NCBI GenBank assembly: GCA_025716815.1
Contig: JAIXMN010000018.1
Coordinates: forward strand, 310,001 to 374,000
Direction: 5' to 3'
Length of the DNA stretch: 64,000 nt
Origin: Dichotomocladium elegans
Taxonomy: Eukaryota > Mucoromycota > Mucoromycetes > Mucorales > Lichtheimiaceae
A program made the translations under genes and the position numbers. The notes below the pieces were generated by a model. The model had not been told where the DNA came from. It saw only the letters and a program-made list of their open reading frames with translations, and made no database searches. Positions 46,801 to 58,800 of the stretch are shown piece after piece (position 1 is the stretch's first letter; each line of letters starts with the position of its first letter).

Positions 46801-46900
46801 TGGTCTTGTTTTCCTGTTTCGTTTGTTGCTGCTCGGTCTGCTCCTGTTGTTGTGATTTCTCAGCAGGTTTTGCCGAGTCAACTGTAGAAGCATTCACCAT
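43878..46900 (-). CDS. LARP1-like protein: La motif and DM15 region
   Basis: Seven exons: 46900-46576, 46497-46390, 46318-45763, 45704-45650, 45575-44815, 44754-43980 and 43922-43878, about 874 residues. An N-terminal low-complexity Gln/Ala/Thr/Ser region is followed by an RGG-type patch ([16 protein letters not shown]). The La motif lies at about 320-400 ([34 protein letters not shown]). The DM15 repeats lie at about 680-810 ([43 protein letters not shown]). Known role of LARP1: binds the cap and start of TOP mRNAs under TOR control. The La-plus-DM15 order is diagnostic. Confidence 0.9.
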
Positions 46901-48929
46901 GGTCGATGCAAAATTAAGCGATTTCTTTAACAAAATAAAAAAGTCGTCAACGGCCGTTTTGGAAAAAAGTGGCTGGATGAAAAATATGAATAAAAAAAGC
47001 CACCAGCGCAAATCCCAAGTGTTGGTTGACCCCCGCACTTTTTTCCCATATATTTTTTTTCCAGGAAAATACGTGTTATGGCCTATCGAGTGTGTGTGCG
47101 CCATTGAGGCACATCCACATACGCCCCACACAGGCGCCCCACATATACATCCATTTACGGAAGTAGAATACCTATGATCCTGCTGTATGATCTACCAGAC
47201 GCTTCTATTTGCGTCTAGCGTCTACAGCTTACACTGATGTAAAGTCAGCGCATCCAAATGTCTCCGTCACTATCGCCGCCTGACCACCCTCATCTCCGAG
47301 CCTTGGTCTGCTTGCTTTGCTTTCCACCCCCCCTCACTGCTGCGATAGCGTATCTTTCAGGAACGCACACCTATTGCTGGACATATCAAGCATAGATTTC
47401 TATACACAAAACACTGAATCGTAACGATGGAACAAATTTCCTGCAATCATTTCAGCGCATTCAGTTTTCCAAAATGCCTACACTTAGTTTTCTGTGCATA
47501 GCAGGTTTTTGACATGATTTGGAATCACCCTTAAAAAAAGGGCGGCTTCGGCTTGTGCGACACGAAATGAGCAAGCAAAGTGTGAAGATTTAGTTAAGCA
47601 ACAGCAGCACCATAAGAAACAGCCTCGGAGCATTTATGCGATGAAAGAGATCTACGTATAGACGTGTCTTCTTTCATGCCTAGTTATCAACTGACGTTGC
47701 TCACGTCAATATTTAGCAAAATCATACCTTTTATTCTAGATGAGCATCCTATTCTTGTATTATTACAGTGAATGTGAGCGGTGGCATGCCGCATCTGCTG
47801 GCCAAAGCAAAGCATATGCGCAGGGCCCACAGCGCCAGCATCGCAAGGCATCCCCTCAATGTTCTTAAAATGCCTTGCGAGCCGTCGAATTTCCTCCAGA
47901 CTTTCCGCTTTGAGCCCGTAGTTAGTTACTCATTTCTGCAACAAACTACAGAGGATGAAGTTGGGTAGCATTATTCATAAAAGAGCTGCTATCCATCATC
48001 ATGTTTCACACTGTTGGCGAATTGCCAATGGAAGAGTGATTTTCTTAACACTTTACTTTATTTTCCAAAATAAATTCCCTAGGATTGTATAAGTTGACAT
48101 ATCATTAGATAAAATGACTTTGCATTTGATACTCATTCGTCAGCTGAAAGCAATACCCATTGCTCATACACTCTAACTCACCTCCGAAGGGTAGCTTGGG
48201 TGTCCTGCCGATAGCCAGGACGCAAAGGCGAAGAATAGGAGGAGCACAGCAGCGACAGGACAGGGAATGGAATGGGACCAGAGGCGGCCGCGGAATGACA
48301 ACATCCAAGGGCACCTCTGCTCCATGACTCATCAAAGTAGAGTACGTTTGGTCAATCTGCAAATGAAAAGCGGATATTCAATTGTAGTAAGCAGCCTAGA
48401 TTATAGTGATCATACCGGATGAGAGCATGGAAGAGAGGATCAAGAAGCGGATTTCTTAACTATCCAGCATTTAGAGGAAATCAAGGTGGAAACAACTTGC
48501 AATGTTTCGTGTTTATCAATAATCAACCCTACGCTTTTGATACAAACAAGTCTAATGGGCCCTTTGACTTTCCGTAGGGAAAAGCGGTTGTGTCGTCAAC
48601 AGACGACATTTTCTTGATGATCAAAATAAAGCATTGCGTCAAGGGTAATCCAGTCTATCAGAATGCCTCATATCAATGAACATGTCTGTAATTATACGCG
48701 TACACTCCACAGAGAGCTCCCAGCATGACGAAGCTCTTTATTGTCTGTTTCGATGATGACTTATTCTATATCATTTATAATTTGACACCATGTTGGTGTC
48801 TTGATTAGTTCTACTTCTCCATTATATCCAGGTCCAAACCTAAAGTCTCATAGTTATATATAGAGGTAATGATTCATATACTTGTCGCATATTAGATCAT
48901 AGTTTTTTCCTATTACGACAGTTATCTAG
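46901..48929. other. Gene-poor stretch
   Basis: About 2 kb upstream of LARP1 with no supported gene. The repeat at 48190-48360 lies here. Short ORFs such as 47768-47968 have no recognisable features. Confidence 0.5.
48190..48360. repeat. Dispersed repeat, copy D
   Basis: The right-hand part (ACCTCTGCTCC..GACTCATCAA..GTA..GTACG..TGGTCAATCT) aligns base by base with 43488-43545 apart from small indels. The left-hand part matches less clearly. An 85-codon minus-strand ORF across it has no known domain. Confidence 0.45.
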
Positions 48930-49110
48930 ATACCTGCAAGAATGAAAGACGAATCCCTCGAAATCGCTTCACTGATTCAGGTCATCCGTGTCCCACTTTC
49001 CAAGAACCTATTATGTTTGTGTTGGTCTTCACAACCGACAAAAACTGTTCAAAAGCATTGAGTCTAGGCAAATAGGATGGAAGAGAGGGCTCATTGATAT
49101 CCTCATAAAA
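48930..49110 (-). mobile_element. Fragment of the IS630/Tc1-type transposase
   Basis: Matches 231-400 in the same orientation (for example TTCACTGATTC, CCCACTTTCC, CAAAACTGTTCAA...). Read on the minus strand, 49100-49026 gives LPSYLPRLNAFEQFLSVVK in one open frame. This is the third catalytic block of Tc1-type transposases, here better preserved than in the copy at 1-1640. It ends about 130 nt before MUS81. Confidence 0.65.
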
Positions 49111-49238
49111 TATTTGCTTGTCATCATGCGTAAAGGTTTCTGGTAGACTCTGTTAATTTCTGCGGAGAAGGAATCCAGTGGCGGTTTCAAAAAAAAAAAT
49201 GGAGGATAACCATTTCTCTCCTTATTGCGTGCAGCACC

Positions 49239-51791
49239 ATGGCTCGTGAAAAGCAACAGTGCGGCAATCCGCTCTGGCGTGAATGGATCCAAGAATGGGC
49301 TGAAGAAGCAAAAGATAAACAACTAAAATCATATTATACTTATAAAAAAGTGAGCTTGGATTCTCATGTCCCGCGTTTAAGTTTTTTGTCCTCATTGTCT
49401 TGATGCATAGGCTGCGGATGCACTTGGAAAATGCCCGCTGACATTTACACACCCATGTGAAGCCATTGTGGTCCAATATATTGGTGAGGGGATGGTGAAA
49501 CGCCTCGAGAAACGCCTTGAAAAGTACTGTAAGGAGAACGATTTGCCCTTTCCTGAAAGACCCACTGCTTCAGGTACACAGCGTCCCAGCTTTGAATCAA
49601 AGGAAAAAAGAAAACAGACACAGAAATAACTTTGATACTATTTGAAAAAAAAAACGCGATATAGGCAAGCGATCTTCTTCCACTCAGGATACTGGAGACG
49701 CAGTTGACGATTTATCTTCATCACAATCACAAAAACGTCAACGACGATCGGGCCGGCGACCCTATGTTCCTCGGTACCGAACAGGCGCCTATGCAATTCT
49801 CATAGCACTACTCGAACACCGCCAAATCAATCAGCTGACTAGCCCAACGAAGGAACAGATCATACGCTTAGCTGAAAATCATTGTGACTCGTCCTTTGAT
49901 CTCGTTGAGAGTGGCAAACACTACACTGCATGGAATAGCATGAAAACCTTGATTGATAAGGACTTTGTCTGGAAACACGGCCAGCCCCCTACCTATACTT
50001 TAACCGATGCCGGCATTGTTTTAGCTGAGGAGCTGCAGAATTCTTCGGCATTATCTACCTTCTCTCGCAACAGCGTCGCCGAAGAAGAAAGCACGATGAA
50101 CAATGGGTCAATATCTTCACAGAAGCAACCACATCCAGATAATGAAAGGGAGGCGGATCCGGATGATGGGGAGTCCGAAGTCGATTTGAGCCTTTATGTA
50201 CTCGACCCATCCAAATACCGAACTGCTACAGTTAATAATGTTGATGATGATGACGATGAGTTACCTCTTTTACCATCTTCGTTACCAACCGGGGAAGATA
50301 ACATATGCTCTTCTTCATTGCCTATTGTGGATGTCGATAACGATGACGATGATAATAGTTTGATCTGTTTGGACTTGTCGTCCACTCCACCACCCATGGA
50401 GAGTATTTCGTCTACCGGAGAGCCATTTGAATATACTTACCTGGATATTCAAAAGAATCCAGTTCGTCACGTTTCTCAAGCAGCGTTTGATGTTGTTCAA
50501 CCCTCGGGATCCTTGATGCACAAGATACGATTCTCCACTAAGCAGCGCTATCATCCCATTACCGACACCTTAAAAAATATCCAAAAAGAAACCGAAACGA
50601 CGCTCACCGCATACATAGTCGAAGATCAAGCATCCGTTGTCTGCCCAGGATTACCCATTATGCCTGTTCTTCCGCTCGGTCGGGAAGAAGAAGATGATTT
50701 CTGGCCACCCGATCCATGTTCAACCCCGTCAGGTACACAACAAGCTACCCAGCAAACAAATCTATCTACCGCGCCGATGTACAGTCAAGATCCTGATCCG
50801 TCGGAATGGGAGAGATATCCACCAGAAAGCTACGAGATTACTCTCTTAATAGATACCCGTGAAATCAAAATGAAAAGCAACCGCGACTATTTTTTAGAAC
50901 AACTGACTGAGAAGGGAATCAAAACATCAAAGAGGGCGCTTGAACTCGGTGATATGATTTGGGTGGCCCAGAAGAAAGGAAGTAGGAGCCCGAATGACGA
51001 GCTATTCCTCGATATCATCGTAGAGCGTAAGCGACTGGATGATCTTTTAGCGAGTATCAAAGATGGTCGATTTAATGAGCAGAAGGTAAGCCTGTAATTT
51101 GGATGGATGGCTTGGAGTACTAAATTCAATCACCTTCTAGTACCGGTTGGGGCGATCAGGAGCGAGGAAAGTGATTTATTTAATCGAAGAGCACAACAAG
51201 GACGAAGTAATGGCATCTGCGGCGCAAGCTATTCAGACAGCTATGTCATCCACGCAGGTGGTCGACAACTTCTTTCTCAAACGAACAAAGTCAATCAATG
51301 ATACCGTCGACTACCTTGCTAATGTAACGAATATTATCAAATCTATGTTCAATGCAAGTATTGAAACTTGGTTCGCTTTAAGAAAAAAGCTAACAATTTC
51401 TTCAATATAAAAGGGTGTTACACTCCACCGAGTGCCAGACCATTCCATTACTCGCGAGAATTATTTAGACAAGAAAAAGCAGCTGAATAAGCACCAAGTC
51501 ATCACCTATACGCTCTATAGTCAGTTGAACAGCAAATCAGACACGCAAACGCTTAAAGATGTATATATGCGGATGCTGCTAACAGTGCGTGGTGTCAGTG
51601 TGGAAAAAGCTGTGGCTCTCATGAAGGTATACCCGACACCTCATGCGCTTCTCAAGGCCTATGCGGCTGTGTCAACTCCTGAGGAGGGGAAGAATCTTGC
51701 ACGCGAGTCAACCAAAGATGGCATCTCCAGAAGACGGTGGAATGCTGCTCTCAGCTTGCGATTGTGGGAAGTCTGGGGACAGAGGTTTTGA
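49239..51791 (+). CDS. mus81: MUS81, structure-specific endonuclease subunit
   Basis: Five exons: 49239-49349, 49411-49573, 49665-51085, 51141-51353 and 51414-51791, about 761 residues. The N-terminal HhH region (KCPLTFTHPCEAIVVQYIGEG) and a winged-helix segment (YRTGAYAILIALLEH) come first. An acidic linker follows. The ERCC4-type nuclease has LLIDTREI (about 488) and the catalytic VERKRLDDL (about 543). The C-terminal HhH has LLTVRGVSVEKAVALM. Known role: with Eme1/Mms4 it cuts branched DNA at stalled forks and Holliday junctions. The last intron begins with GC (AAT, GCAAGT). Confidence 0.92.
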
Positions 51792-52199
51792 TAAAGTAGT
51801 CATGTAAAAATAGCACCTGTATATAGCATTCAACATGTAAACAAAGATCTTGCATCGTAGACCACCACAATAAAATATTGTATACCACCTTTCCAAACAC
51901 AGCGTACAGAGGTTTATTTAATATTTCCAGCTGTGCGTCATAAGAGGATCTGGGAGAGGTCTTTCTTTTTCTTTTGCTTTAGCACAATATTTGTTAATAT
52001 GATTCACTAGTAATTCAGCGAGTAATTGTACGCAACTTAGAATGCTTATTCCACACTCATATTCACCCCAATAATAAACCGCTTAGAGCCAAAGCGCTAA
52101 CACATGAGCGTAGCGATGCAGCATCTTCGTTGTGCCCCCGTTTCACCGGCTGCAAAGCTATAAAACCTTGTCACCAAGATAATCGCTTGCCGAAGTCGC

Positions 52200-52395
52200 C
52201 TAACGTCGTTGCTTCAGCGTTTCATTGGCCAGCAGTAACGTAAAACACTCAGCACGGTATGGGATATTCGCCTTGATAAGCTTTCTGGCAAAATGGAGCG
52301 CAGCACCTAAAGTAAAGCAAGAGGCAATGGTATCTTCCCACGTGATATTGGCCGCATTAGTCGCTAGACTCTCCTCAATCATCGCGCCATACCAT
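52200..52395 (-). CDS. Orphan coding-like exon, unknown product
   Basis: After a TACAG acceptor near 52401 the minus strand reads about 65 codons to a TAG stop, with content such as ITWEDTIASCFTLGAALHF and IPYRAECFTLLLANE. Composition is protein-like, with amphipathic helices. I found no convincing upstream exon; a 65-codon ORF at 52516-52713 could be one, but the splice frame was not established. Function unknown. Confidence 0.3.
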
Positions 52396-54486
52396 TCTGT
52401 ATTGCATTACACACAATGACAACTCTCCCTTCTATTCTAAGCGAGACCCCCGTTTTCTTCTATCATCCACTCGCCACTCTTATTCTTAACTGATCATCCG
52501 CTTTGCGCATGTCCTTTATTGATTTCTTTTTTTTGTAACACCAACGCTCTCGTCTGCGTCATCGCCATCCAAAAAAACATTTTTCGGGTAGTACAACATT
52601 TTCAAAACCGATGTGGAGACTACGAACACCGCTCGCACGGGGTCCACTTTTGCTGGACTGAGTGGCACCTTTCCAAGCGGTGAAGTGCCCGAGTAACCGA
52701 TAACTATCGCCATCTCATTTTCATTTTAAAAATATCATAGCAGTCCGTCAGTTGAGACTCGTAAAGGGCCCATAACAAGGATAGCCGCGTGAAGGCCAGC
52801 TGCTGTGCATCTCATCAAGTTCTTTTCTTATTTTCATTACCCCGAAAACAATGAAAGAATAGAAAATGGCCACGAAACCAAAGAAAACCAAAAAAAGGGG
52901 GAAATTTTCCAGGTTGTTTCTGCTTTCCAAAAGCTGAAAAAAGGAAAGCGGAATGAGGGTTCCGAGATCATCGAAAAGACCTTTATTTATATTTTTTGTT
53001 TCATGCTCAGACTTGTAATGTGTCCCGTGACTCTCTACTGATTATCCGATGACCAAATGATATACTGCGCAGAACTCAGAGCGGATGTGTTCGGTGTATG
53101 GTCGGTGGCCTATTGTTTCCACCCCCCCACCCCCACGTACTTTGCGCTCTTCAACCAGGCTCAGAAACTCAGGCATACCTAAAATGAACGTGAAGTGTCA
53201 ACGTCAGAAACAGGATGAAGGAATGCAGCAATGAACATTATAATTGGTGCATATGCAAACCTCTAATGCTAGGTGGCCAGCCTCAGCTCCGAACAAGGGA
53301 TAAACACGGAGCACTGAAGCTTAAACTGCGGGCAAGGGTTGATATCACCCAGTACGTAGATTGGGCAGTAGCAAAAAGCTCGCAACCACAACGAACCGTG
53401 GTAAAAGCAGTGGTATGTAGGAGATAAATGGGATAAGATCTTTGCTGAATGACAAATTGTCTACTTTAAATATACCTAGCTATTTCATGTCACACATCGT
53501 ACTTGTTTCCATCTGTATTCACTTTCGCCTGGTGTCCTCCTATGTATCTATTCGAGTATACGTAAAGATGTAGGAAGCGCGTGAATGAACAAACATGATC
53601 GTAAGGGACGATGGGCGAGCTGGGTAAACAGGATATACGGATAACTTGCGGTCACCGATATTCGCGTTACGATCACTTTAATGTCGCAGCATACGTTATT
53701 AGTAGCGAGTGCTGTCCATGATCGACAACATACCAATCATATTCGCCGGCGCTCTCACTACTTGTGGGTCGAGGAGAAATTGTAAAGTACGTAGGTCATT
53801 TTCATTTCATTTCAATGAGTTGAGCGCTTTGATTCCAGTAACGTGTCCAGTTTTCGAAAGATACCAGAAAGCATGTGGTGCTGGTGGGATCAATGGACCA
53901 GAGATATCGCGTCCATTGCTGGCACCGCTGCCACACAGCTGTCTCGCACCAAAAGTTGTACATACCGCCCTGGTCCTGATCAGATTAATACTATTTACAA
54001 TTGTCGTGAATACGGGACAGACAAGGAAGTGTAGCGCAAGAGAGCGTAGAGTCGGAGAATAGGAAGAAAGGAGGAGAACAGAAGACAGGCACGGACCGAG
54101 AACGGATCGGCAGTGGTAGTGTTGGCAATGGAGTAGTGGGGAAAATCAGGAGCTACTCTAGGAAACAATACTAATACTACTAACCAGAATTGTGCCTGAC
54201 AGGAAAGAATCAAGACAGACAAGAGCTACACTACGTGAGGTGGGTGTTAGGTACTTTCCGGCACACAGCACGTACCAATTCGGATAGTTACCAGGAACAA
54301 GGCAAAGCCCGAGAGACGGGACAAAGGATAGGTACGGACCGATAGACCAAAGAGACAGAGAATTGATGACCAGGGATGACATATGGTGAGGATAATATGA
54401 TGATGTTTTATTATAACAAATACAGGGGTATTGTACTAGATCTGGTGGAGAGACGTGTGGGATATACCGAGGTTCGTTGCAATGAC

Positions 54487-54615
54487 TTAAAAGAATAAAT
54501 AAATGTAGACGGAGTAATAAATGCAGTGGACCAAAACCAATGCAACCAGGACACTAACTGCAGTCGCGAAAGGGTTGTCGTAGAGTAAGCGGCGAACGCT
54601 CTCGAACAATCCCAT
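54487..54615 (-). CDS. Candidate 42-residue membrane microprotein
   Basis: The ATG at 54615 opens MGLFESVRRLLYDNPFATAV, followed by a single hydrophobic helix (VLVALVLVHCIYY) to a TAA at 54487. The amphipathic, basic start followed by one helix is typical of real small membrane proteins. I cannot match it to a family. It is too short for routine ORF lists. No intron needed. Confidence 0.35.
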   Translation of the reverse strand: MGLFESVRRLLYDNPFATAVSVLVALVLVHCIYYSVYIYLFF

Positions 54616-54672
54616 TTTGGGTCATGACAACAATATAGCGATTAGCAGATAGATAACAGTCAAGAAAAGGGA

Positions 54673-55087
54673 ATGGCTGTGGGCTCATCGTTTAGCCTAT
54701 TACACACAGGAATATTCATCATTTCCATATGGATGATAAGGCAAACGGTAAGTTTGCTGGTGTACGTATTAACCTCTGCTTTTACATTCTATATAGTGTT
54801 CTTTCGTTCAGTGATTTACGGTTACGTTCTTATAAACTGTCATTGTGATATATTCTCTTACTTTAGGAGTCAATATCTTTTTCGTGTATTGGATGGTGCG
54901 CCAACCAGGAAGGGAACAGGCTGCAATATTCCTACGTGAACTAGAGCATTCCCAACGTGCAAAACACATGACTTCCTCTTCTCTTCTAAATCATAAAAGG
55001 GAATTCTGTATTTGGTTGCCTGTCTCTTGTGCCTTGATTGGTATATCGAACCTTATGGTAGACTTGTTCCATTCTGCAATCCTCTAA
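54673..55087 (+). CDS. Hypothetical protein, splicing unresolved
   Basis: 54673-54747 reads a short hydrophobic start ending MIRQT at a GTAAGT donor. After an acceptor near 54868, another frame reads VNIFFVYWMVRQPGREQA and continues to a stop at 55085-55087 with a second hydrophobic stretch. The two do not join in frame directly, so a small middle exon or another start is needed. No family recognised. Confidence 0.25.
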
Positions 55088-55239
55088 TATTTCGGATCCT
55101 CTGTAAATAATGATATTAACCTAGCCCAGGTAGCGCGAGAGGATGGATATGGGCTTTGGGTCGGACCAACTGCGATTCAGCTGTACCCGCGCAGGTCTCC
55201 CACCGTAGTTTTGTTGAGGTGCTGTCGTCTTCCGCTGCT

Positions 55240-55372
55240 TCTGCTGTCGTTTCTCCTCGTTCCTTCCGCCATCGCATCTGCGGTTGATACTGAACAGCTC
55301 CGGCATGCTTTCCTCTCTACTCTGCCATTGTTACCGCAATGGCGCACGTACCTTCCTTCGGGGAAGTTAAAG
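55240..55372 (-). repeat. Dispersed repeat, copy B
   Basis: The reverse complement matches 20088-20215 (copy A). On the minus strand it also supports a 61-codon ORF to about 55121 that starts MPELFSIN, parallel to MPELLGIN in copy A. Upstream of that Met the two copies differ by an indel, and this copy has an in-frame stop. Confidence 0.5.
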
Positions 55373-55868
55373 AGTAAGAAGGAGGGCTGATGTTTTCCGA
55401 TGACTATGCTCTTTATCCATATGATAAATTTATTTTTGAAAATAAAGCATTCTACGCACTGCTTTTTTGTTGTACAAATTTAAACTGGTTCGCACCCAGC
55501 TTTGTTTTTGTTTGCACACAATAGCATTATCGACGGAAGGAGTCCTTCGTTATTCATCCTACTTTTGCTCTTCCATATACTGATATGTCCAGGCGAGAAA
55601 GATTCATTGAAATGTCGGTCTCGTTCTGAGACTAAGGCAGTGGACAAAGCCGGTCATTGCTCCACCCTATTATTTTCCATGGGCATCAACGGGCTTCAGC
55701 GGGGGTCGAACAGGAGCCACTAGAACAGTGGAGCAATCCGACTCACATGCATGAGACACTGCATTCCTGTCCTACTTTACTTGCGCCCTTATATTCCTTT
55801 TTTCTTCACATACCCTTTTTTATCGATAAAGGACGCCGACATAGCGATCTACCGTTCCATTACCGTTG

Positions 55869-58800
55869 ATGGCGTCTTCCATATCCTGGCCTCTCGTGTC
55901 ATGGCACAACTTCTCCAACCCAATCACAACATGCGTCGTATGCCATCCTCCCCACGTCTTTGCTGGGCAAAAGGATGGTCACATTTGGGTGTACACCATG
56001 TATAAAAACGATCGATCCCTCAAGGTAGGCGGAATCATATCCATTTTAGAGATGTTGGCTATATTTTTCGACAACTACGCCAACAACGATGATCTTTTTC
56101 TATGTCTAGCACAAGTTCATGTTGATCGGCCATAAATCACCTATTGCTGCCCTTTGTGTCATTAATGCTGCCGAAAAGTCAGCCGACATGTCATCCGACG
56201 CAGTTCTCGTTAGCGCCTCCGAGGATGGGTAAGGTTATCTTGAAACATTCGACTGCAGACGGAGGGAATGCTGACTATTCGAAGCGAGATTGCGCGGTGG
56301 AGCACGGCAGACGGCCGTTGTCTTGGTGTCAATCCAACCGGCTTTCAGGGCGTCCCACAGAATCTAAAGGCTTTTAGTCAGGTACTCACCACCTAATGGA
56401 TCTATTGGCTTAGGCTTGGGGAAAGGAAGAGAAAAAGAGCGAGTACTGATGCTTTTTTGTTTTATTTTTTTGTTCAAGGGTAAGTACGTCGTTTGCTCGG
56501 GCCAGTCGAACGATATCAGGATTTTGAATTCCACAACGCTCGAGGTATAAAGAAATACAAGACGATAGCAGAATGATAAAGAAAAAGATGCTTTATTAAA
56601 TGAGACGAACATCTAGATAGTACGTGTATGGGGTGGCCATTCAAACTGGGTCATGTGTACCGACTTTTATGATACGGGTATATTATCCATCCCATCTTTT
56701 CGAGAATAAGGGATTAAGAGCTGATCCACGACTTAGTCGTAGAGCGGACAAGATGGGTAACCCTTACCACAGATGCACGGCTTGATATATGGGAGTTCGA
56801 TCCTGTACGTCTCGAGTTCGAAAAGGATCGCTCAGTCCGCAATCCACCTCTTCTGATCCAGAATAATTCGAACGACCGTCTATTGCATATTGTTGGAAGC
56901 TCTCGTTTTCAAGGCCTTTGTATGGCACTCACTCATCGCCAGGCTACGGTACTCGGGGACGGGAAAATGGTGGGAAAACCTGCATGCATTGACCAGCTAT
57001 TCAGATCTTCGTCTTACGCGGCTCGACATTTGTGCCTGAGATTACCATACATGCAGATCCAGACACAACTTGGGCAGGTGGCGATTTCTGTGGCAGGAGT
57101 AAATTTGTTATTTGGGCACAGGTAAGCTTTATGCACAAAATACGCGTTTTACTTTGACTGAATCTCATGGATGGGAAAAACAGAACGGAAAGATATTTGA
57201 GTATGATTTGATCCCTCCCCAGGGAGTTCAACCCGGGAGCATGCCTAGTCAAGAACAGCAACTCTACTACAGGTAGCGTTGTCTTTCGGGATCAAAGGGG
57301 ATGGATGGTTATACAGAAAAAACGCAATGTACTAATAATGCCTCAGCGCTAGTTTGAAGCATACATATTTTTTCAACACCGTCAGTAAGTGTAGTATGAG
57401 CAATATCAACACGATTCTCTTACCTGTAATCCTTATAGACAACCGGAGTCCTAACCAGCGAATAACTGCCGTTTACGACGATCATGACAGTTTGACTGTG
57501 GTCACCTTCACCAACGATGAAGATCGATCGACTTTCTCTGTTAATCCTTTAGACTGCGATAGTACCGAAGAAGTCCATTCCACAGGTTAGTTCACTGTTA
57601 AAACGGTAGAGCAGGAATACACACTGATACTATCTCTTTTGAACCATAGAGAAGAGTCTGCATGATATCTGGCCGCTGCGCCAAAATAAAGATCCTCAAT
57701 TTGGCAATATTACTTCGACGATACCGGTCAGCAGCAATCATTTGGCAATTGGCTATGGCAAGTTATTTGAAATAAGGCTATATGCTTCTTTTGCTGATGG
57801 AATTAGTAGAGAGTGGAACAATATGCGTGGTACCGATCTCGATCGCTCTTCTCCACCTGCCTGACCTTTCGCGAATAATCAATCAACAGCACGGCGTCCG
57901 GATTTTTAAGAGAGCGCACAACGGAGCTGTCACTTGCATGATTGTACATGAATCCCATCATCATCAATATCTACTCTCTGGTGGTCGAGATGGCGCAGTC
58001 AAGATATGGAACTTAATGTAACGTGCTTAATGGATTGTCACTTGTGAAACCCTGATTGAAGATTGGTTTGTATGATAGAGATGGAAAATATGTCGTGTCA
58101 TTTACGGTCCATGCATTGCCTGTAATATCTTTCATCGACCCGGTAGAGCAAACAGATAGCCGGATAAAAGGATGCGTGGTGTCGGTCGCAAAAGATAACT
58201 CAGTATCATTGATTTCTGTAGATTCAATGGCGTGGTACGTCTTAACGCGCTGCGATTATTATCACGTGTCTCACGAGTCCTTTTTCGTGTAGCTTATTTA
58301 TGATTCCGGGTCACTCCTACCCGCTTGCGTCCATCCAATGGCGAAGTTTAGAAGATTATATTGTGCTTGGTTACCAAGACGAGACTGCATTTGTGTGGCA
58401 GGTAATTCTATTAGAAGGAGTGTGAAGTAATGAGTCAACTCTTTACAAGCGTAAATGATAGATAGCAAGCGCTTCGTTGGATCGCGTGCTTCGTGGGAAA
58501 CAGGCTAAGGACATCTTAGACGACAGCCGCTGGCCTATTAATCACATCAAAGACTCTACGACTCTCAAATCACCCGTTGGCCATAGACTTAACGTGACTA
58601 TGAGATCTATTACTTCTGTTGATCATGGTAATTACGAATATTTGACGACATGACCCTGTCGCTCTAATATTTTCTCTAATATAGCGATGCACACGTCGAC
58701 ACATTTTGCCCATGTATTTACATTCAACATTAGGCGCCTTGTTCATGAACTTTATGCAAGGTACGAAAAGATGAGCGACAGAGGAATCGCCGTCCCACCT

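Larger units (their letters stand above)
51792..55868. other. Gene-poor stretch with small ORFs and repeat remnants
   Basis: About 4 kb without a confident gene. It contains a coding-like exon at 52200-52395 (-), a candidate small ORF at 54487-54615 (-), a possible spliced plus-strand gene around 54673-55087, and repeat copy B at 55240-55372. Between about 53717 and 54034 the plus strand has two coding-like stretches (one reads WCWWDQWTRDIASIAG) that do not join in a clean frame. Confidence 0.45.

Noticed and set aside
46602..47177. 191-codon plus-strand ORF
   Set aside because: Antisense shadow of the low-complexity first exon of the LARP1 gene.
52490..52520. Short similarity to the start of the window (ATCCGCTTTGCG-ATGT)
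   Set aside because: About 20 bases match positions 10-33, but flanks do not align. Too short to call another transposon end without a genome search.
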